Assembly: GCA_050123335.1 (NCBI GenBank)
Contig: JASFHH010000007.1
Coordinates: 1-57,740, forward strand
Direction of reading: 5' to 3'
DNA: 57,740 bases
Origin: JASFHF01 sp050123335
GTDB taxonomy: Bacteria; Pseudomonadota; Gammaproteobacteria; UBA12402
Within the stretch, counting starts at the first letter, position 1; each line of letters starts with the position of its first letter. The translations under genes were made by a program, and so were the position numbers. Of this stretch, positions 41,713 through 49,909 are shown piece after piece. Below the pieces are notes generated by a model, which was not told the DNA's origin, did not search any database, and saw nothing but the letters and a program-made list of their open reading frames with translations.

Positions 41713-42794
41713 CAGCGTAATTTCAGAGTTGCCAGACCACATAATACCAGAATAAAGGTGATAATCCAAAAGCGAACGATAACGCGAGGTTCGGGCCATC
41801 CTTTTAATTCAAAATGATGGTGAAGAGGTGCCATTTTGAATAACCGTTTGCCGGTTAATTGAAATGAGATAACTTGAATAATTACCGAAATGGTTTCAAC
41901 CACAAAAACTCCGCCCATTAGAAATAAGACTAATTCTTGGCGCACAATTACGGCTATAGTTCCCAAGGCTGCTCCAAGGCCTAAAGCGCCGACATCTCCC
42001 ATAAATACTTGAGCTGGATAGGTGTTAAACCACAAGAATCCTAAACCTGCGCCAGCGATAGCAGCGCAAACAATTACTACTTCTCCAGCTCCTGGAATAT
42101 GAGGTATCATTAAATATCTTGCAAAGTAGATATTATCAGCAACGTAAGCAAAAATACCTAATGCCCCACCAACCATTACGGTAGGTAAAATTGCCAAACC
42201 ATCTAATCCGTCGGTAAGATTTACAGCATTGCTGGCGCCAACTATAACTAGACAAGCAAATGGAATGTAAAACCAATGCAGGTGAATGGAGCCGTTTTTG
42301 AAAAAAGGTATGACTAATTGGGTTTCAGTAGGTGATGCTGCGGTTATGTATAGGTAAATGACTATAGCTAAAGCAAGTACAGCTTGCCAAAAGAATTTCC
42401 AGCGCGCTTTCAAGCCGGCGCTGTTTTGCAAAACCAATTTGCGGTAATCATCGATAAAGCCGATAGCGCCAAAGCCTAAAGTAGCAAATAGAATCAGCCA
42501 AATATAGCGGTTAGATAAGTCTCCCCATAATAATGTTGCGATCGTAATGCTGATTAAAATCATGGTGCCGCCCATAGTTGGAGTTTCGGCTTTAGTGAAA
42601 TGTGATTGCGGTCCAACTTTGCGAATTACTTGCTTGATACGGTTAAATTTTAAGCGGCGAATGAAAAATGGGCCAAGAATGAATGAAACTATTAAAGCGG
42701 TTATGGTGGTTAAAATCGCACGAAAGGTTAAGTAAGAAAATACATTAAATGCGTGATAATATTGTTTTAAGAATTCAGCAAGCCAGAGCAACAT
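41712..42794 (-). CDS. mraY: Phospho-MurNAc-pentapeptide transferase
   Basis: 360 residues, ten helices. Signature ETPTMGGTMIL, catalytic aspartates in FIDDYRKL and NLTDGLDGLAI, and PLHHHFELKGWPE near the end. It forms lipid I from UDP-MurNAc-pentapeptide and undecaprenyl phosphate at the inner membrane. It is preceded by a family A palindrome where murF would be expected. Confidence 0.96.
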   Translation of the reverse strand: MLLWLAEFLKQYYHAFNVFSYLTFRAILTTITALIVSFILGPFFIRRLKFNRIKQVIRKVGPQSHFTKAETPTMGGTMILISITIATLLWGDLSNRYIWLILFATLGFGAIGFIDDYRKLVLQNSAGLKARWKFFWQAVLALAIVIYLYITAASPTETQLVIPFFKNGSIHLHWFYIPFACLVIVGASNAVNLTDGLDGLAILPTVMVGGALGIFAYVADNIYFARYLMIPHIPGAGEVVIVCAAIAGAGLGFLWFNTYPAQVFMGDVGALGLGAALGTIAVIVRQELVLFLMGGVFVVETISVIIQVISFQLTGKRLFKMAPLHHHFELKGWPEPRVIVRFWIITFILVLCGLATLKLR

Positions 42795-42824
42795 ATATTC
42801 GAGCCTTCGTATGGTGATTAATGT

Positions 42825-42883
42825 GGGGCCAGGTCTTTACTAATTACAAGTGCGTAGCTTTGTAATTAGTAAAGACCTGACCC
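42825..42883. repeat. Palindromic element, family A copy 4 (at the murF position)
   Basis: 25-bp near-perfect arms GGGGCCAGGTCTTTAC...ATTACAA, short loop. It occupies the 110-bp murE-mraY gap, the usual place of murF. Confidence 0.9.
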
Positions 42884-42904
42884 TAATAAATACATCATAC
42901 AATA

Positions 42905-44392
42905 TTATTCTTCTTCCGCGAACAAATTTTTAACTATTTCAATATCGCTAAAGGGTAATTTCTTGTCACCAATAATTTGGTAAGGTTCGTGTCCTTTACC
43001 GGCTAGTAGTACTATGTCTTTGGAGGTTGCTTGTTTAATGGTGTGAGCGATCGCTTTTATTCTATCCAATTCGACTATTGCTTTGTCTGGATGATTGAGG
43101 CCTGCTAAAACCTCGTTGGCAATTTGTTGAGGGTCCTCAAATCGTACATTGTCATTAGTAATGGTTATGTGATCAGCTAATTGTTCGGCAATTTCTGCCA
43201 TTTCCGGGCGTTTTTTGCGGTCACGATCTCCTCCACAGCCGAATACACAAAATAATTTACCATGGCAATGTTCACGCAAAGTTTGCAAAGCTTGTTTCAG
43301 AGCGTCTGGAGTGTGAGAAAAATCTACTACAACCAAAGGTTTATTTTTACCAATAATGGTTTGCATGCGACCTGAAACGGGTTGTAATGCAGGAATAATA
43401 GGTAAAATGTCGTTTAATTTGTATCCCATTATGCATAAATTGGCGATAACAGCTAATAAATTGGAGAGATTAAAGCGGCCTACTAACTGACTAACTAATT
43501 TGCCATTTCCCCATGGAGATAAAATTTCGGCGTTGATGCCGTTAGGCTGAGTTTGTATATTGTTGGCTGCAATTATATTAGAGGAGTTAAATTTATTTGG
43601 ATTTAAGGTATAACCATATACTGCAAAATTATTTTTAAATTGTTCAAACCATTTTAAGCCAATAGGATCATCAAGATTAAATATTCCATTTTGCATTGAG
43701 CTTCTAGTAAATAATCTTTGTTTTGCAGCTGCATATTCATCTATAGTTTTATGATAATCTAAATGATCGTGAGTTAAATTGGTAAATGTACCGAATTTTA
43801 TTTCTATACCAGCAAATCTATCTTGATCAAGTGCATGTGATGATGTTTCCATGACTACGGTATTAATATTTTGTTGTTTAAAGTCAGCTAGAATGCGTTG
43901 CAACATTATTGGGTTAGGTGAAGTATAATTTGATGGTGTTAATGATTTAGGTTTTCCGTAACCAAGCGTGCCAATTAACCCAGCTTGTTTTCCAAGTTTT
44001 TGTAAAGCAGCAGTTAATAAATAGCTGATTGAGGTTTTACCGTTAGTTCCAGTAATACCAATAGCTAACATATTTTTTGATGGATTATCATAAAAGTTTG
44101 CCGCAATTTGTCCGATTTTTTTGGTTAAATTTGGCAAAGCAATAATTGGAATATTGTTTTTGTGTGTTAAAGTTGGTTGTGATTTGTTGGTATCACACAA
44201 AATTACAGTGGCGCCGTTTGCAATTGCTTGATCGATAAATTGTTTGCTATCAACAGAACTGCCTTGATATGCAAAAAACAAATAACCTGGTTTTACTTCA
44301 TGGCTATCTAAGGTTAATCCGCTGATGTTGATATCAGGAATTGTATCTAGATTGATAATGTTTTGTAATAATTGTTGTAGTTTTTTTGTCAT
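42905..44392 (-). CDS. murE: UDP-MurNAc-tripeptide synthetase (diaminopimelate-adding)
   Basis: 495 residues from ATG 44392; an in-frame ATG at 44410 touches a palindromic element and neither has an SD. Motifs: GITGTNGKTSISYLL (P-loop), TSSHALDQDRF, HDHLDYH and FGCGGDRDRKKRPEM. The DNVRFEDPQ region with Asn-Arg fits the meso-DAP-selecting DNPR motif with one change (Pro to Val). It adds the third stem residue. ftsI lies upstream across a 181-bp structured palindrome. Confidence 0.93.
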   Translation of the reverse strand: MTKKLQQLLQNIINLDTIPDINISGLTLDSHEVKPGYLFFAYQGSSVDSKQFIDQAIANGATVILCDTNKSQPTLTHKNNIPIIALPNLTKKIGQIAANFYDNPSKNMLAIGITGTNGKTSISYLLTAALQKLGKQAGLIGTLGYGKPKSLTPSNYTSPNPIMLQRILADFKQQNINTVVMETSSHALDQDRFAGIEIKFGTFTNLTHDHLDYHKTIDEYAAAKQRLFTRSSMQNGIFNLDDPIGLKWFEQFKNNFAVYGYTLNPNKFNSSNIIAANNIQTQPNGINAEILSPWGNGKLVSQLVGRFNLSNLLAVIANLCIMGYKLNDILPIIPALQPVSGRMQTIIGKNKPLVVVDFSHTPDALKQALQTLREHCHGKLFCVFGCGGDRDRKKRPEMAEIAEQLADHITITNDNVRFEDPQQIANEVLAGLNHPDKAIVELDRIKAIAHTIKQATSKDIVLLAGKGHEPYQIIGDKKLPFSDIEIVKNLFAEEE

Positions 44393-44409
44393 AAAATTAA
44401 TTGTTTGCA

Positions 44410-44590
44410 TGATATTTTAAAACACCAAAGTATGCCTTTCGGCGAGCTTGTTTGCAAACGCGTCTTTTCAATCATGCAACAAGCTTGGCACGATTGAAAA
44501 GTACATCCATGTAATACTTTGTTCGCGCTTCCATGCGCTCAAAAGTTTGCAAACAAGCTCCCCTCCAGCATACTGTGTTTTAAAATATCA
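44410..44590. repeat. 181-bp multi-stem palindromic element
   Basis: Nested perfect arms: TGATATTTTAAAACAC (44410-44425 with 44575-44590), GTATGC/GCATAC (44430-44435, 44568-44573) and GAGCTTGTTTGCAAAC (44444-44459 with 44545-44560). Inside are three small hairpins: CTTTTCAATC/GATTGAAAAG (44464-44501), TACAT-CC-ATGTA (44502-44513) and GCGC-TTCCAT-GCGC. The whole could fold into a cloverleaf. It fills the ftsI-murE gap. Confidence 0.92.
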
Positions 44591-44614
44591 CGGAAATTTT
44601 TATCTAAATTTACA

Positions 44615-46291
44615 TTAACTAAGAGCATCCGGTGCGATATTTAAAACCCTCAAAGCTCCGCCCATGATTTTTGCAAATGTTGGTGCGGCAATTGTGCCAC
44701 CATAATATCCATTATGTGGGTCTTTAAGTACTACTGCTACCACAAGTTGTGGATTTGATGCTGGGGCTATTCCCACAAAAGAAGCAATATAGCGATGTTT
44801 ATAGTATCCATGTGGTTTGGCGATATGAGCTGTTCCAGTTTTTCCGGCTACATGATAACCGTTAATTTTAGCACGAAACCCGGTGCCATCTTGTTGTACT
44901 ACTAGCCCTAGCATTTGCAACATGCTTTGTGCGGTTTTTGCATCAATAGCGCGTGTGCATGTTATTTTCACATCGTCATCGCGTTTTAAAAATGTTATTG
45001 GGCATTGTAAGCCATTATTAGCAATTATTCCATAAGCTTGTGCGAGTTGTAATGGGGTTACTGAGATTCCATAGCCAAAAGCTAAAGTTGCTAAAACAAA
45101 TGGCTGCCAGGTTTCATGATATGATAATGATCCTGGGCTTTCACCGGGAAAATCGCTTCTGGTGCGTTCACCAAATCCGACCCGATGCAATAAATCAAGA
45201 AAATGCTCAGCTGGTAATGATATTGTCATTTTGGCTGCGCCAATGTTGCTGGATTTTTGTAGAACTTCTGAAACTGTTATTTTGCCGTGATTTTTCCAAT
45301 CATCATCATGAACGATGTTTTTACCGATTTTTAGACGGCCGGGATTGGTGTCAACGATAGTGTTGTCAGTATATTTACCGCTATCAAGTGCACTGGCAAT
45401 ACTAAAAGCTTTCATAGTTGAACCAGGTTCAAACATGTCGGTAACAGCGCGATTTCTAAATTGTCCATAATCGTGAGATGGGCGTTGGTTTGGGTTAAAC
45501 GAAGGTTGGTTTACCATTGCGAGGATTTCGCCGGTTTTAGGGTTTAATACCACTACTGATCCGGATTCTGCGCGGTATTTTATGACAGCGGATTTTAAAT
45601 AACGATATGCTAAATATTGGATGCGATTATCAATACTTAAAATTAAATCATGTCCAGATTTTGCAGTTTGAACATCATTTAGAGTAGCAACTACATGCCC
45701 ATATAAATCTTTTAACACTCGCTCTTTACCGGGTGTGCCGCGTAACCATGAATTGTAAGCTAATTCTAATCCTTCTTGCCCTTTATCATCAATATTAGTA
45801 AATCCAACAACTTGTGATGTGACTTCTCCTTCTGGATAATAACGTTTATATTCTTTTTCCAAATAAACTCCGCTAAGAGCTAGTTTAGCAATCTCTTGTG
45901 CTGTTTCGGGATTTACTCCACGTTTCAAATAAGTAAATTCGCGATTTTTATTTTTATGAACAATTTGACGAATTCGTTTGCTGGAAATATTTAATAAGTG
46001 ACCCAGTTGTTGTGTATTTTTGGCGATGCAAATAAAATCTTTTGGATTAATCCAGACAGAATTTACTGGAGTGCTAATGGCTAATGGTACACCATTGCGA
46101 TCAGAGATCATGCCGCGATAAGCTGGTATGTTGATAGTGCGTAGAGTACGCATGTTTCCTTGATGTAATAAAAAACTTCGATCAAGAGTGGTTAAGTAAA
46201 TCATGCGTGCGGTTAGAATGATAATTAAAATAAACAATCCGCTTAAAAGTAGCCAGAATCGTATTGAAAGGAAAGATGTTTTATTTTTCAT
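44615..46291 (-). CDS. ftsI: Peptidoglycan D,D-transpeptidase FtsI (PBP3)
   Basis: 558 residues from ATG 46291, chosen because GGAGA lies 9-10 nt upstream, whereas the first ATG abuts it. One N-terminal membrane helix (about residues 12-32), a pedestal domain, and the transpeptidase domain with SxxK in EPGSTMKAFS, SSN in KSSNIGAAK and KTG in VAGKTGTAHI. It crosslinks septal peptidoglycan with FtsW. A decayed second copy of its first ~50 codons lies beyond the inserted cysK gene, next to ftsL. Confidence 0.95.
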   Translation of the reverse strand: MKNKTSFLSIRFWLLLSGLFILIIILTARMIYLTTLDRSFLLHQGNMRTLRTINIPAYRGMISDRNGVPLAISTPVNSVWINPKDFICIAKNTQQLGHLLNISSKRIRQIVHKNKNREFTYLKRGVNPETAQEIAKLALSGVYLEKEYKRYYPEGEVTSQVVGFTNIDDKGQEGLELAYNSWLRGTPGKERVLKDLYGHVVATLNDVQTAKSGHDLILSIDNRIQYLAYRYLKSAVIKYRAESGSVVVLNPKTGEILAMVNQPSFNPNQRPSHDYGQFRNRAVTDMFEPGSTMKAFSIASALDSGKYTDNTIVDTNPGRLKIGKNIVHDDDWKNHGKITVSEVLQKSSNIGAAKMTISLPAEHFLDLLHRVGFGERTRSDFPGESPGSLSYHETWQPFVLATLAFGYGISVTPLQLAQAYGIIANNGLQCPITFLKRDDDVKITCTRAIDAKTAQSMLQMLGLVVQQDGTGFRAKINGYHVAGKTGTAHIAKPHGYYKHRYIASFVGIAPASNPQLVVAVVLKDPHNGYYGGTIAAPTFAKIMGGALRVLNIAPDALS

Positions 46292-46386
46292 GTATACCAT
46301 TCTCCAATGGTTTCATTTCTTAGTCTAAAAGATGCTCAATCTTGCTATTAATCACCAATCTAAATATCCTCATTCGAAACACAAAT

Positions 46387-46416
46387 ATTATAAGCCTAGG
46401 ATGATAAAATGCCTAA
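46387..46416 (-). promoter_or_regulatory. Possible separate ftsI promoter
   Basis: Minus strand TTAGGC, 18-nt spacer, TATAAT, about 90 nt upstream of ftsI. A promoter is needed here because cysK on the opposite strand interrupts the ancestral ftsL-ftsI transcript. The -35 is weak. Confidence 0.35.
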
Positions 46417-46531
46417 TAAGTTTTTAAATCGTAAAGGAATTGCCATTAAAAAGCAAAAATACAAAGTAATTAATTGGTAACTTTTCATTTAGGTAATCAT
46501 CGATAAAGAAATAGAATGAAGTTCTGATTGC

Positions 46532-46559
46532 TTGTAATTTATATAAAAAATGCTATAGT
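46532..46559 (+). promoter_or_regulatory. Probable cysK promoter
   Basis: TTGTAA, 16-nt spacer, TATAGT. It would give a ~200-nt leader to the cysK ATG at 46767. Confidence 0.45.
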
Positions 46560-46603
46560 GTAACTTATGTTTATCTATAGTAAGTACAATATGTTTTCAG
46601 CGC

Positions 46604-46708
46604 ATGGAATTTTGGTTTCCATCAGTACTTGTTGTTTTCAATTTATCTGTTGTTGTCTTAGCCTGTTCTAATGGCTAAGCCTTTAATTTTGCGACATTAG
46701 AACAGGCT
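46604..46708 (+). promoter_or_regulatory. Structured leader of cysK
   Basis: Two hairpins: ATGGAA...TTCCAT (46604-46622) and a perfect 14-bp stem AGCCTGTTCTAATG / CATTAGAACAGGCT (46660-46673, 46695-46708) with a 21-nt loop. An A-rich tract rather than a T-run follows, so it is not a simple terminator. It matches no riboswitch class that I can recognise. Confidence 0.4.
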
Positions 46709-46766
46709 GATTTTCAAAAAACGCAAAATATTTTTATCCCTATTAATTAATTTTGAGGAATTTATT

Positions 46767-47696
46767 ATGTATTCAAATATTTTAGAGCTGATTGGTAATC
46801 AACCGTTGGTACGCTTGCAGCGTCTCACCAAAGATATTCCGGCTGAAATTTTAATAAAGGTGGAGTATTTTAATCCTTCCGGAAGTATCAAGGATCGTAT
46901 TGCTTTGTATATGTTGGATGAAGCAGAAAAGCGCGGTGAAATAACGCCAGATACTACAATTATCGAGCCAACTTCTGGAAATACTGGTATAGCCTTATCA
47001 ATGGTAAGTGCAGTCAAGGGTTATAAAATGATTGCAGTTATGCCTGAGGCAGCTAGTTTAGAAAGGCGGCGTAGTATGCAGTTGTTTGGAGCGCAAGTTG
47101 AGTTAACCAAATGTGTTGATAAAACCAAAGGTGTAACTGAAGCTGATGTTAAATTTGCTATAAAGCGCGCACGCGAATTACATCAAATTATTCCTAATTC
47201 TTATATGCCAAATCAATTCGAAAATATGGATAATGTAAAAATTCATGCTAAGGCAACGGCACAAGAAATTCTTGCGCAAACTTCAGGTAAATTTAATGTA
47301 TTTATTGCCGCGGTTGGTACTGGCGGAACTTTTTCTGGAATATCTAAGGTATTACAACAAAAATATCCATTGATTAAACGCATAGCAGTTGAACCAGCTG
47401 CTTCTGCAGTATTGTCCGGTAATAAATCGGGATTTCATCATATTGAAGGAATTGGTGAAGGATTTATTCCTCAAGTTATGGATACTGCTTTAATCGATGA
47501 GATTGTTAAGATTAGTGATAAAGAAGCGTTACAAACTGCGCGCTTATTGTGGCGAAATGAGGGCATAATGGCAGGAATTTCTGCAGGAGCTAATGTTGCC
47601 GCAGCTTTAAAAATAGGTAAAACTATGCATGCAGGTGAGGTTATTGTTACCATCATTCCTGATTTTGGTTTTAGATATTTTTCTGCTGGATTGTGA
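46767..47696 (+). CDS. cysK: Cysteine synthase (O-acetylserine sulfhydrylase)
   Basis: 309 residues, PLP-dependent fold type II. PLP lysine in NPSGSIKDRIAL (about residue 43), TSGNTGIALSMV for substrate binding, GTGGTFSGI for the phosphate and GISAGANVAAAL near the end. It makes cysteine from O-acetylserine and sulfide; CysM or cystathionine-synthase-like activity cannot be excluded. GAGGA lies 9 nt upstream. It is on the plus strand inside the minus-strand dcw cluster and bracketed by two copies of the ftsI 5' end, strong signs of insertion. Confidence 0.92.
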   Translation: MYSNILELIGNQPLVRLQRLTKDIPAEILIKVEYFNPSGSIKDRIALYMLDEAEKRGEITPDTTIIEPTSGNTGIALSMVSAVKGYKMIAVMPEAASLERRRSMQLFGAQVELTKCVDKTKGVTEADVKFAIKRARELHQIIPNSYMPNQFENMDNVKIHAKATAQEILAQTSGKFNVFIAAVGTGGTFSGISKVLQQKYPLIKRIAVEPAASAVLSGNKSGFHHIEGIGEGFIPQVMDTALIDEIVKISDKEALQTARLLWRNEGIMAGISAGANVAAALKIGKTMHAGEVIVTIIPDFGFRYFSAGL

Positions 47697-47734
47697 TATG
47701 TTGAAATACTAAAAAAAATGCTAAACAAAAAAAC

Positions 47735-47886
47735 CTGGTATGTTGATAGTGCGTAGAGTACGCACGTTTCCTTGATGTAATAAAAAACTTTGATCAAGAG
47801 TAGTTAAGTAAATCATGCGTGCAGTTAGAATGATAATTAAAATAAACAATCCGTTTAAAAGCAGCCAGAATCTAATTGCAAGAAAA
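47735..47886 (-). pseudogene. Remnant of the ftsI 5' end
   Basis: 152 bp about 92% identical by eye to 46123-46274 in intact ftsI, same orientation. The minus strand still reads IRFWLLLNGLFILIIILTAR and onward, roughly 50 codons, then diverges without a transpeptidase domain. Most differences are C-to-T or G-to-A toward AT, as expected in decay. It lies next to ftsL, the ancestral neighbour of ftsI. Confidence 0.9.
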
Positions 47887-47991
47887 GAACACAAATCTAA
47901 TATGTGCGGTAGTTGCCACAGAAATTTAATACGTGTTTCTGCTAAATATATATCTCGATCTTAATGGTATAATAATTACTTTTATTTTAAA

Positions 47992-48324
47992 TTAATCAAT
48001 CATCAAAATTCGTTGGGTTTTTGGCATGGTCATATTTAATTTTTGTTGTGCTATTTGTTCTATTCTAGTTGCAGCAGCCCAGGTGCTTTTTTCTAGTAAC
48101 AGTTGGCTCCATTGGTTACGTAGATTTATATTTTCTGTTTGTAGAGTTTGCAATTTATTTGTTAATTGACGATTGACGTTTTGTATACAAATAACTCCAA
48201 AAGAACTAATTAGCAAGGCAACTGTAAGAACTACGATGATAGAGTAGTTTTTAATGGCTAATAATTTAATTAAGCCGTGAGGCAAAATGGTAATGCGGTT
48301 TGATGCTTTTACAGCAAAATTCAT
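47992..48324 (-). CDS. ftsL: Cell division protein FtsL
   Basis: 110 residues, bitopic. A short cytoplasmic part, one membrane helix (about residues 28-50, IIVVLTVALLISSFGVICI), then a periplasmic leucine-zipper-like coil and the TRIEQIAQQKLNMTMP segment typical of FtsL. It forms the FtsQLB divisome complex. It overlaps rsmH by 4 nt. ftsI should follow directly but is displaced by the cysK module. Confidence 0.9.
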   Translation of the reverse strand: MNFAVKASNRITILPHGLIKLLAIKNYSIIVVLTVALLISSFGVICIQNVNRQLTNKLQTLQTENINLRNQWSQLLLEKSTWAAATRIEQIAQQKLNMTMPKTQRILMID

Positions 48325-49247
48325 GATAATTTCTCCGCTATTCTTAATTTAGCACTTCTGGCTCGCCGATTTATTTTTATTTCTTCTTTGGTTGGTTTAA
48401 CTACTCGTCCAATTTTTTTTAATCTTGGTTGTAAGTTTGCGTGTTTTATTGGCATCTCAATTGGAAAGTAATCACCCGTGGTATGTTTTTGGATAAATCG
48501 TTTTACGATGCGGTCTTCTAATGAGTGAAAACTTATTACCACTAATCTGCCACCAATTGCTAGTATATCCAAAGCTTTGTTTAAACAGTTTTGTAATTCT
48601 TCAAGTTCCTGGTTAATAAAAATTCTTATTGCTTGAAAACTTCGGGTTGCTGGATGTTTATGTTTTTCTCTTGTGGGATTAGCTTTGATTACGATATCGG
48701 CTAATTGCTTGGTTGTTTTTATTGGTGCCGAATTTCTGGATTTAATAATTGCACTAGCGATACGGCGCGCAAATTTTTCTTCACCATAATCTTTTAGCAC
48801 TTGCGTTAATACCGTTTCGCTAACTTGATTAATCCAGGTTGCGGCATCTAAGCCGCGTGTTAAATCCATTCTCATATCTAGCGGTCCATCGCGTAAAAAA
48901 CTAAATCCTCGAGTTTCATCTTCCAGCTGTGGAGAAGAAACTCCCAAATCAAGCAAAATCCCGTCGACTTTTCCCACAATATTTAATTGCTGGGATAATT
49001 TATCAATTTCGTTAAATGATCCGTGATAAATGTGACAGCGGCTATTTTTTGTTAGCATTTTTTTCGCTATCTTTATCGCTTCTGGATCTTTGTCAATTAC
49101 AATTAATTGTCCGTCGGCGGACAGTTTTTCTAAAATTAATTTAGCGTGCCCGCCGCGGCCAAAAGTCCCATCAATGTAAATACCTGAAGGCTTTATGTTT
49201 AAACCTTCAAGCGCTTCTTGTAATAAAACTGGCGCGTGTTTATTCAT
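48321..49247 (-). CDS. rsmH: 16S rRNA (cytosine1402-N4)-methyltransferase
   Basis: 308 residues. N-terminal HAPVLLQEALEGLNIKPSGIYIDGTFGRGGHAKLIL with the SAM-binding glycines, LLDLGVSSPQLEDETRGFSFLRDGPLDMRMD, NQELEELQNCL and VVISFHSLEDRIVKRF are all strong RsmH (MraW) signatures. It methylates C1402 in the ribosomal decoding centre. It is second gene of the dcw cluster after mraZ. Confidence 0.97.
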   Translation of the reverse strand: MNKHAPVLLQEALEGLNIKPSGIYIDGTFGRGGHAKLILEKLSADGQLIVIDKDPEAIKIAKKMLTKNSRCHIYHGSFNEIDKLSQQLNIVGKVDGILLDLGVSSPQLEDETRGFSFLRDGPLDMRMDLTRGLDAATWINQVSETVLTQVLKDYGEEKFARRIASAIIKSRNSAPIKTTKQLADIVIKANPTREKHKHPATRSFQAIRIFINQELEELQNCLNKALDILAIGGRLVVISFHSLEDRIVKRFIQKHTTGDYFPIEMPIKHANLQPRLKKIGRVVKPTKEEIKINRRARSAKLRIAEKLS

Positions 49248-49334
49248 TATTTGTTAGGTGGTTAGGGAGTTTAGATATTCCTTTATCAACTTATCCGTGG
49301 TTCCTTGGATAGAATCTCCCTAACCGTAAACTCA

Positions 49335-49793
49335 TTACAAAGCTATATCTTTTAATTCCTCTGGTATTTCTCCTTCTTTTACCAGTTCTGAATTAAGCCA
49401 ATGGTCGCGTTGTTGCTGCCATTGCTCGTTGTTCCAGAGTTCAAATTTATTACCTTGTCCTACCAGCATTAGCTTTTTTTGTATGTTGGCATATTTACGT
49501 AGCAGAGGAGGCAATAAAATGCGCCCATGGCTATCCAAAGCAAGTTCAGTTGCATGGCCAATCAATAAACGTTGAATGCGTCGGGTAGCCGGGCTAAAAC
49601 TTGGCAATTTGGCAATTTTTTGTTCAATTTCTTCCCAAATTGTTAATGGGAATAATAATAAACAGCGTTGTTCGGTGTCGATGGTGATAATCATTTGTCC
49701 TTGGGCTTTTTCTAACAATGTTTGTCGATAGCGTACTGGAATTGCAATGCGTCCTTTTTGATCAACATTAATAGAGTTTATGCCGCGAAACAC
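49335..49793 (-). CDS. mraZ: Transcriptional regulator MraZ
   Basis: 152 residues from a GTG at 49791-49793, giving VFRGINSINVDQKGRIAIPVRYR; this is the family N-terminus and the usual length. Longer frames read through the promoter. Two SpoVT/AbrB-like swapped-hairpin repeats are seen: DQKGRIAIPVRYR and DSHGRILLPPLLRKYA. AGAGG lies 10 nt upstream. MraZ represses its own operon by binding GTGG-type direct repeats, which are present just upstream. Confidence 0.95.
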   Translation of the reverse strand: MFRGINSINVDQKGRIAIPVRYRQTLLEKAQGQMIITIDTEQRCLLLFPLTIWEEIEQKIAKLPSFSPATRRIQRLLIGHATELALDSHGRILLPPLLRKYANIQKKLMLVGQGNKFELWNNEQWQQQRDHWLNSELVKEGEIPEELKDIAL

Positions 49794-49832
49794 TGCAGAT
49801 ATACCTCTTATGGTTAATTTTTGCCAAGAATA

Positions 49833-49857
49833 GCCACTTTGTCCCACTAAGTACCAC
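49833..49857 (-). promoter_or_regulatory. MraZ boxes
   Basis: Three direct repeats on the minus strand, GTGGT, GTGGG and GTGGC, starting exactly 10 bp apart. They lie between the mraZ promoter and the GTG start. This spacing is the known MraZ operator pattern (TGGG-N6 repeats). Confidence 0.85.
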
Positions 49858-49865
49858 TTAATTAC

Positions 49866-49894
49866 ACTATAAGGAATATTTTGATTCTTGGCAA
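49866..49894 (-). promoter_or_regulatory. mraZ (dcw) promoter
   Basis: Minus strand TTGCCA (49889-49894), 17-nt spacer, TATAGT (49866-49871). Transcription would start just before the MraZ boxes, so bound MraZ would block initiation or escape. Confidence 0.75.
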
Positions 49895-49909
49895 GAGTGA
49901 GTTTGAAAA

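Noticed and set aside
41713..41799. Longer murD start inside mraY
   Set aside because: ATG 41712 overlaps the mraY stop as ATGA and gives the conserved N-terminus.
44410..44590. tRNA gene suggested by the cloverleaf shape
   Set aside because: Stem lengths (16 bp) and the absence of T-arm and D-arm consensus or a CCA-compatible acceptor rule out a tRNA.
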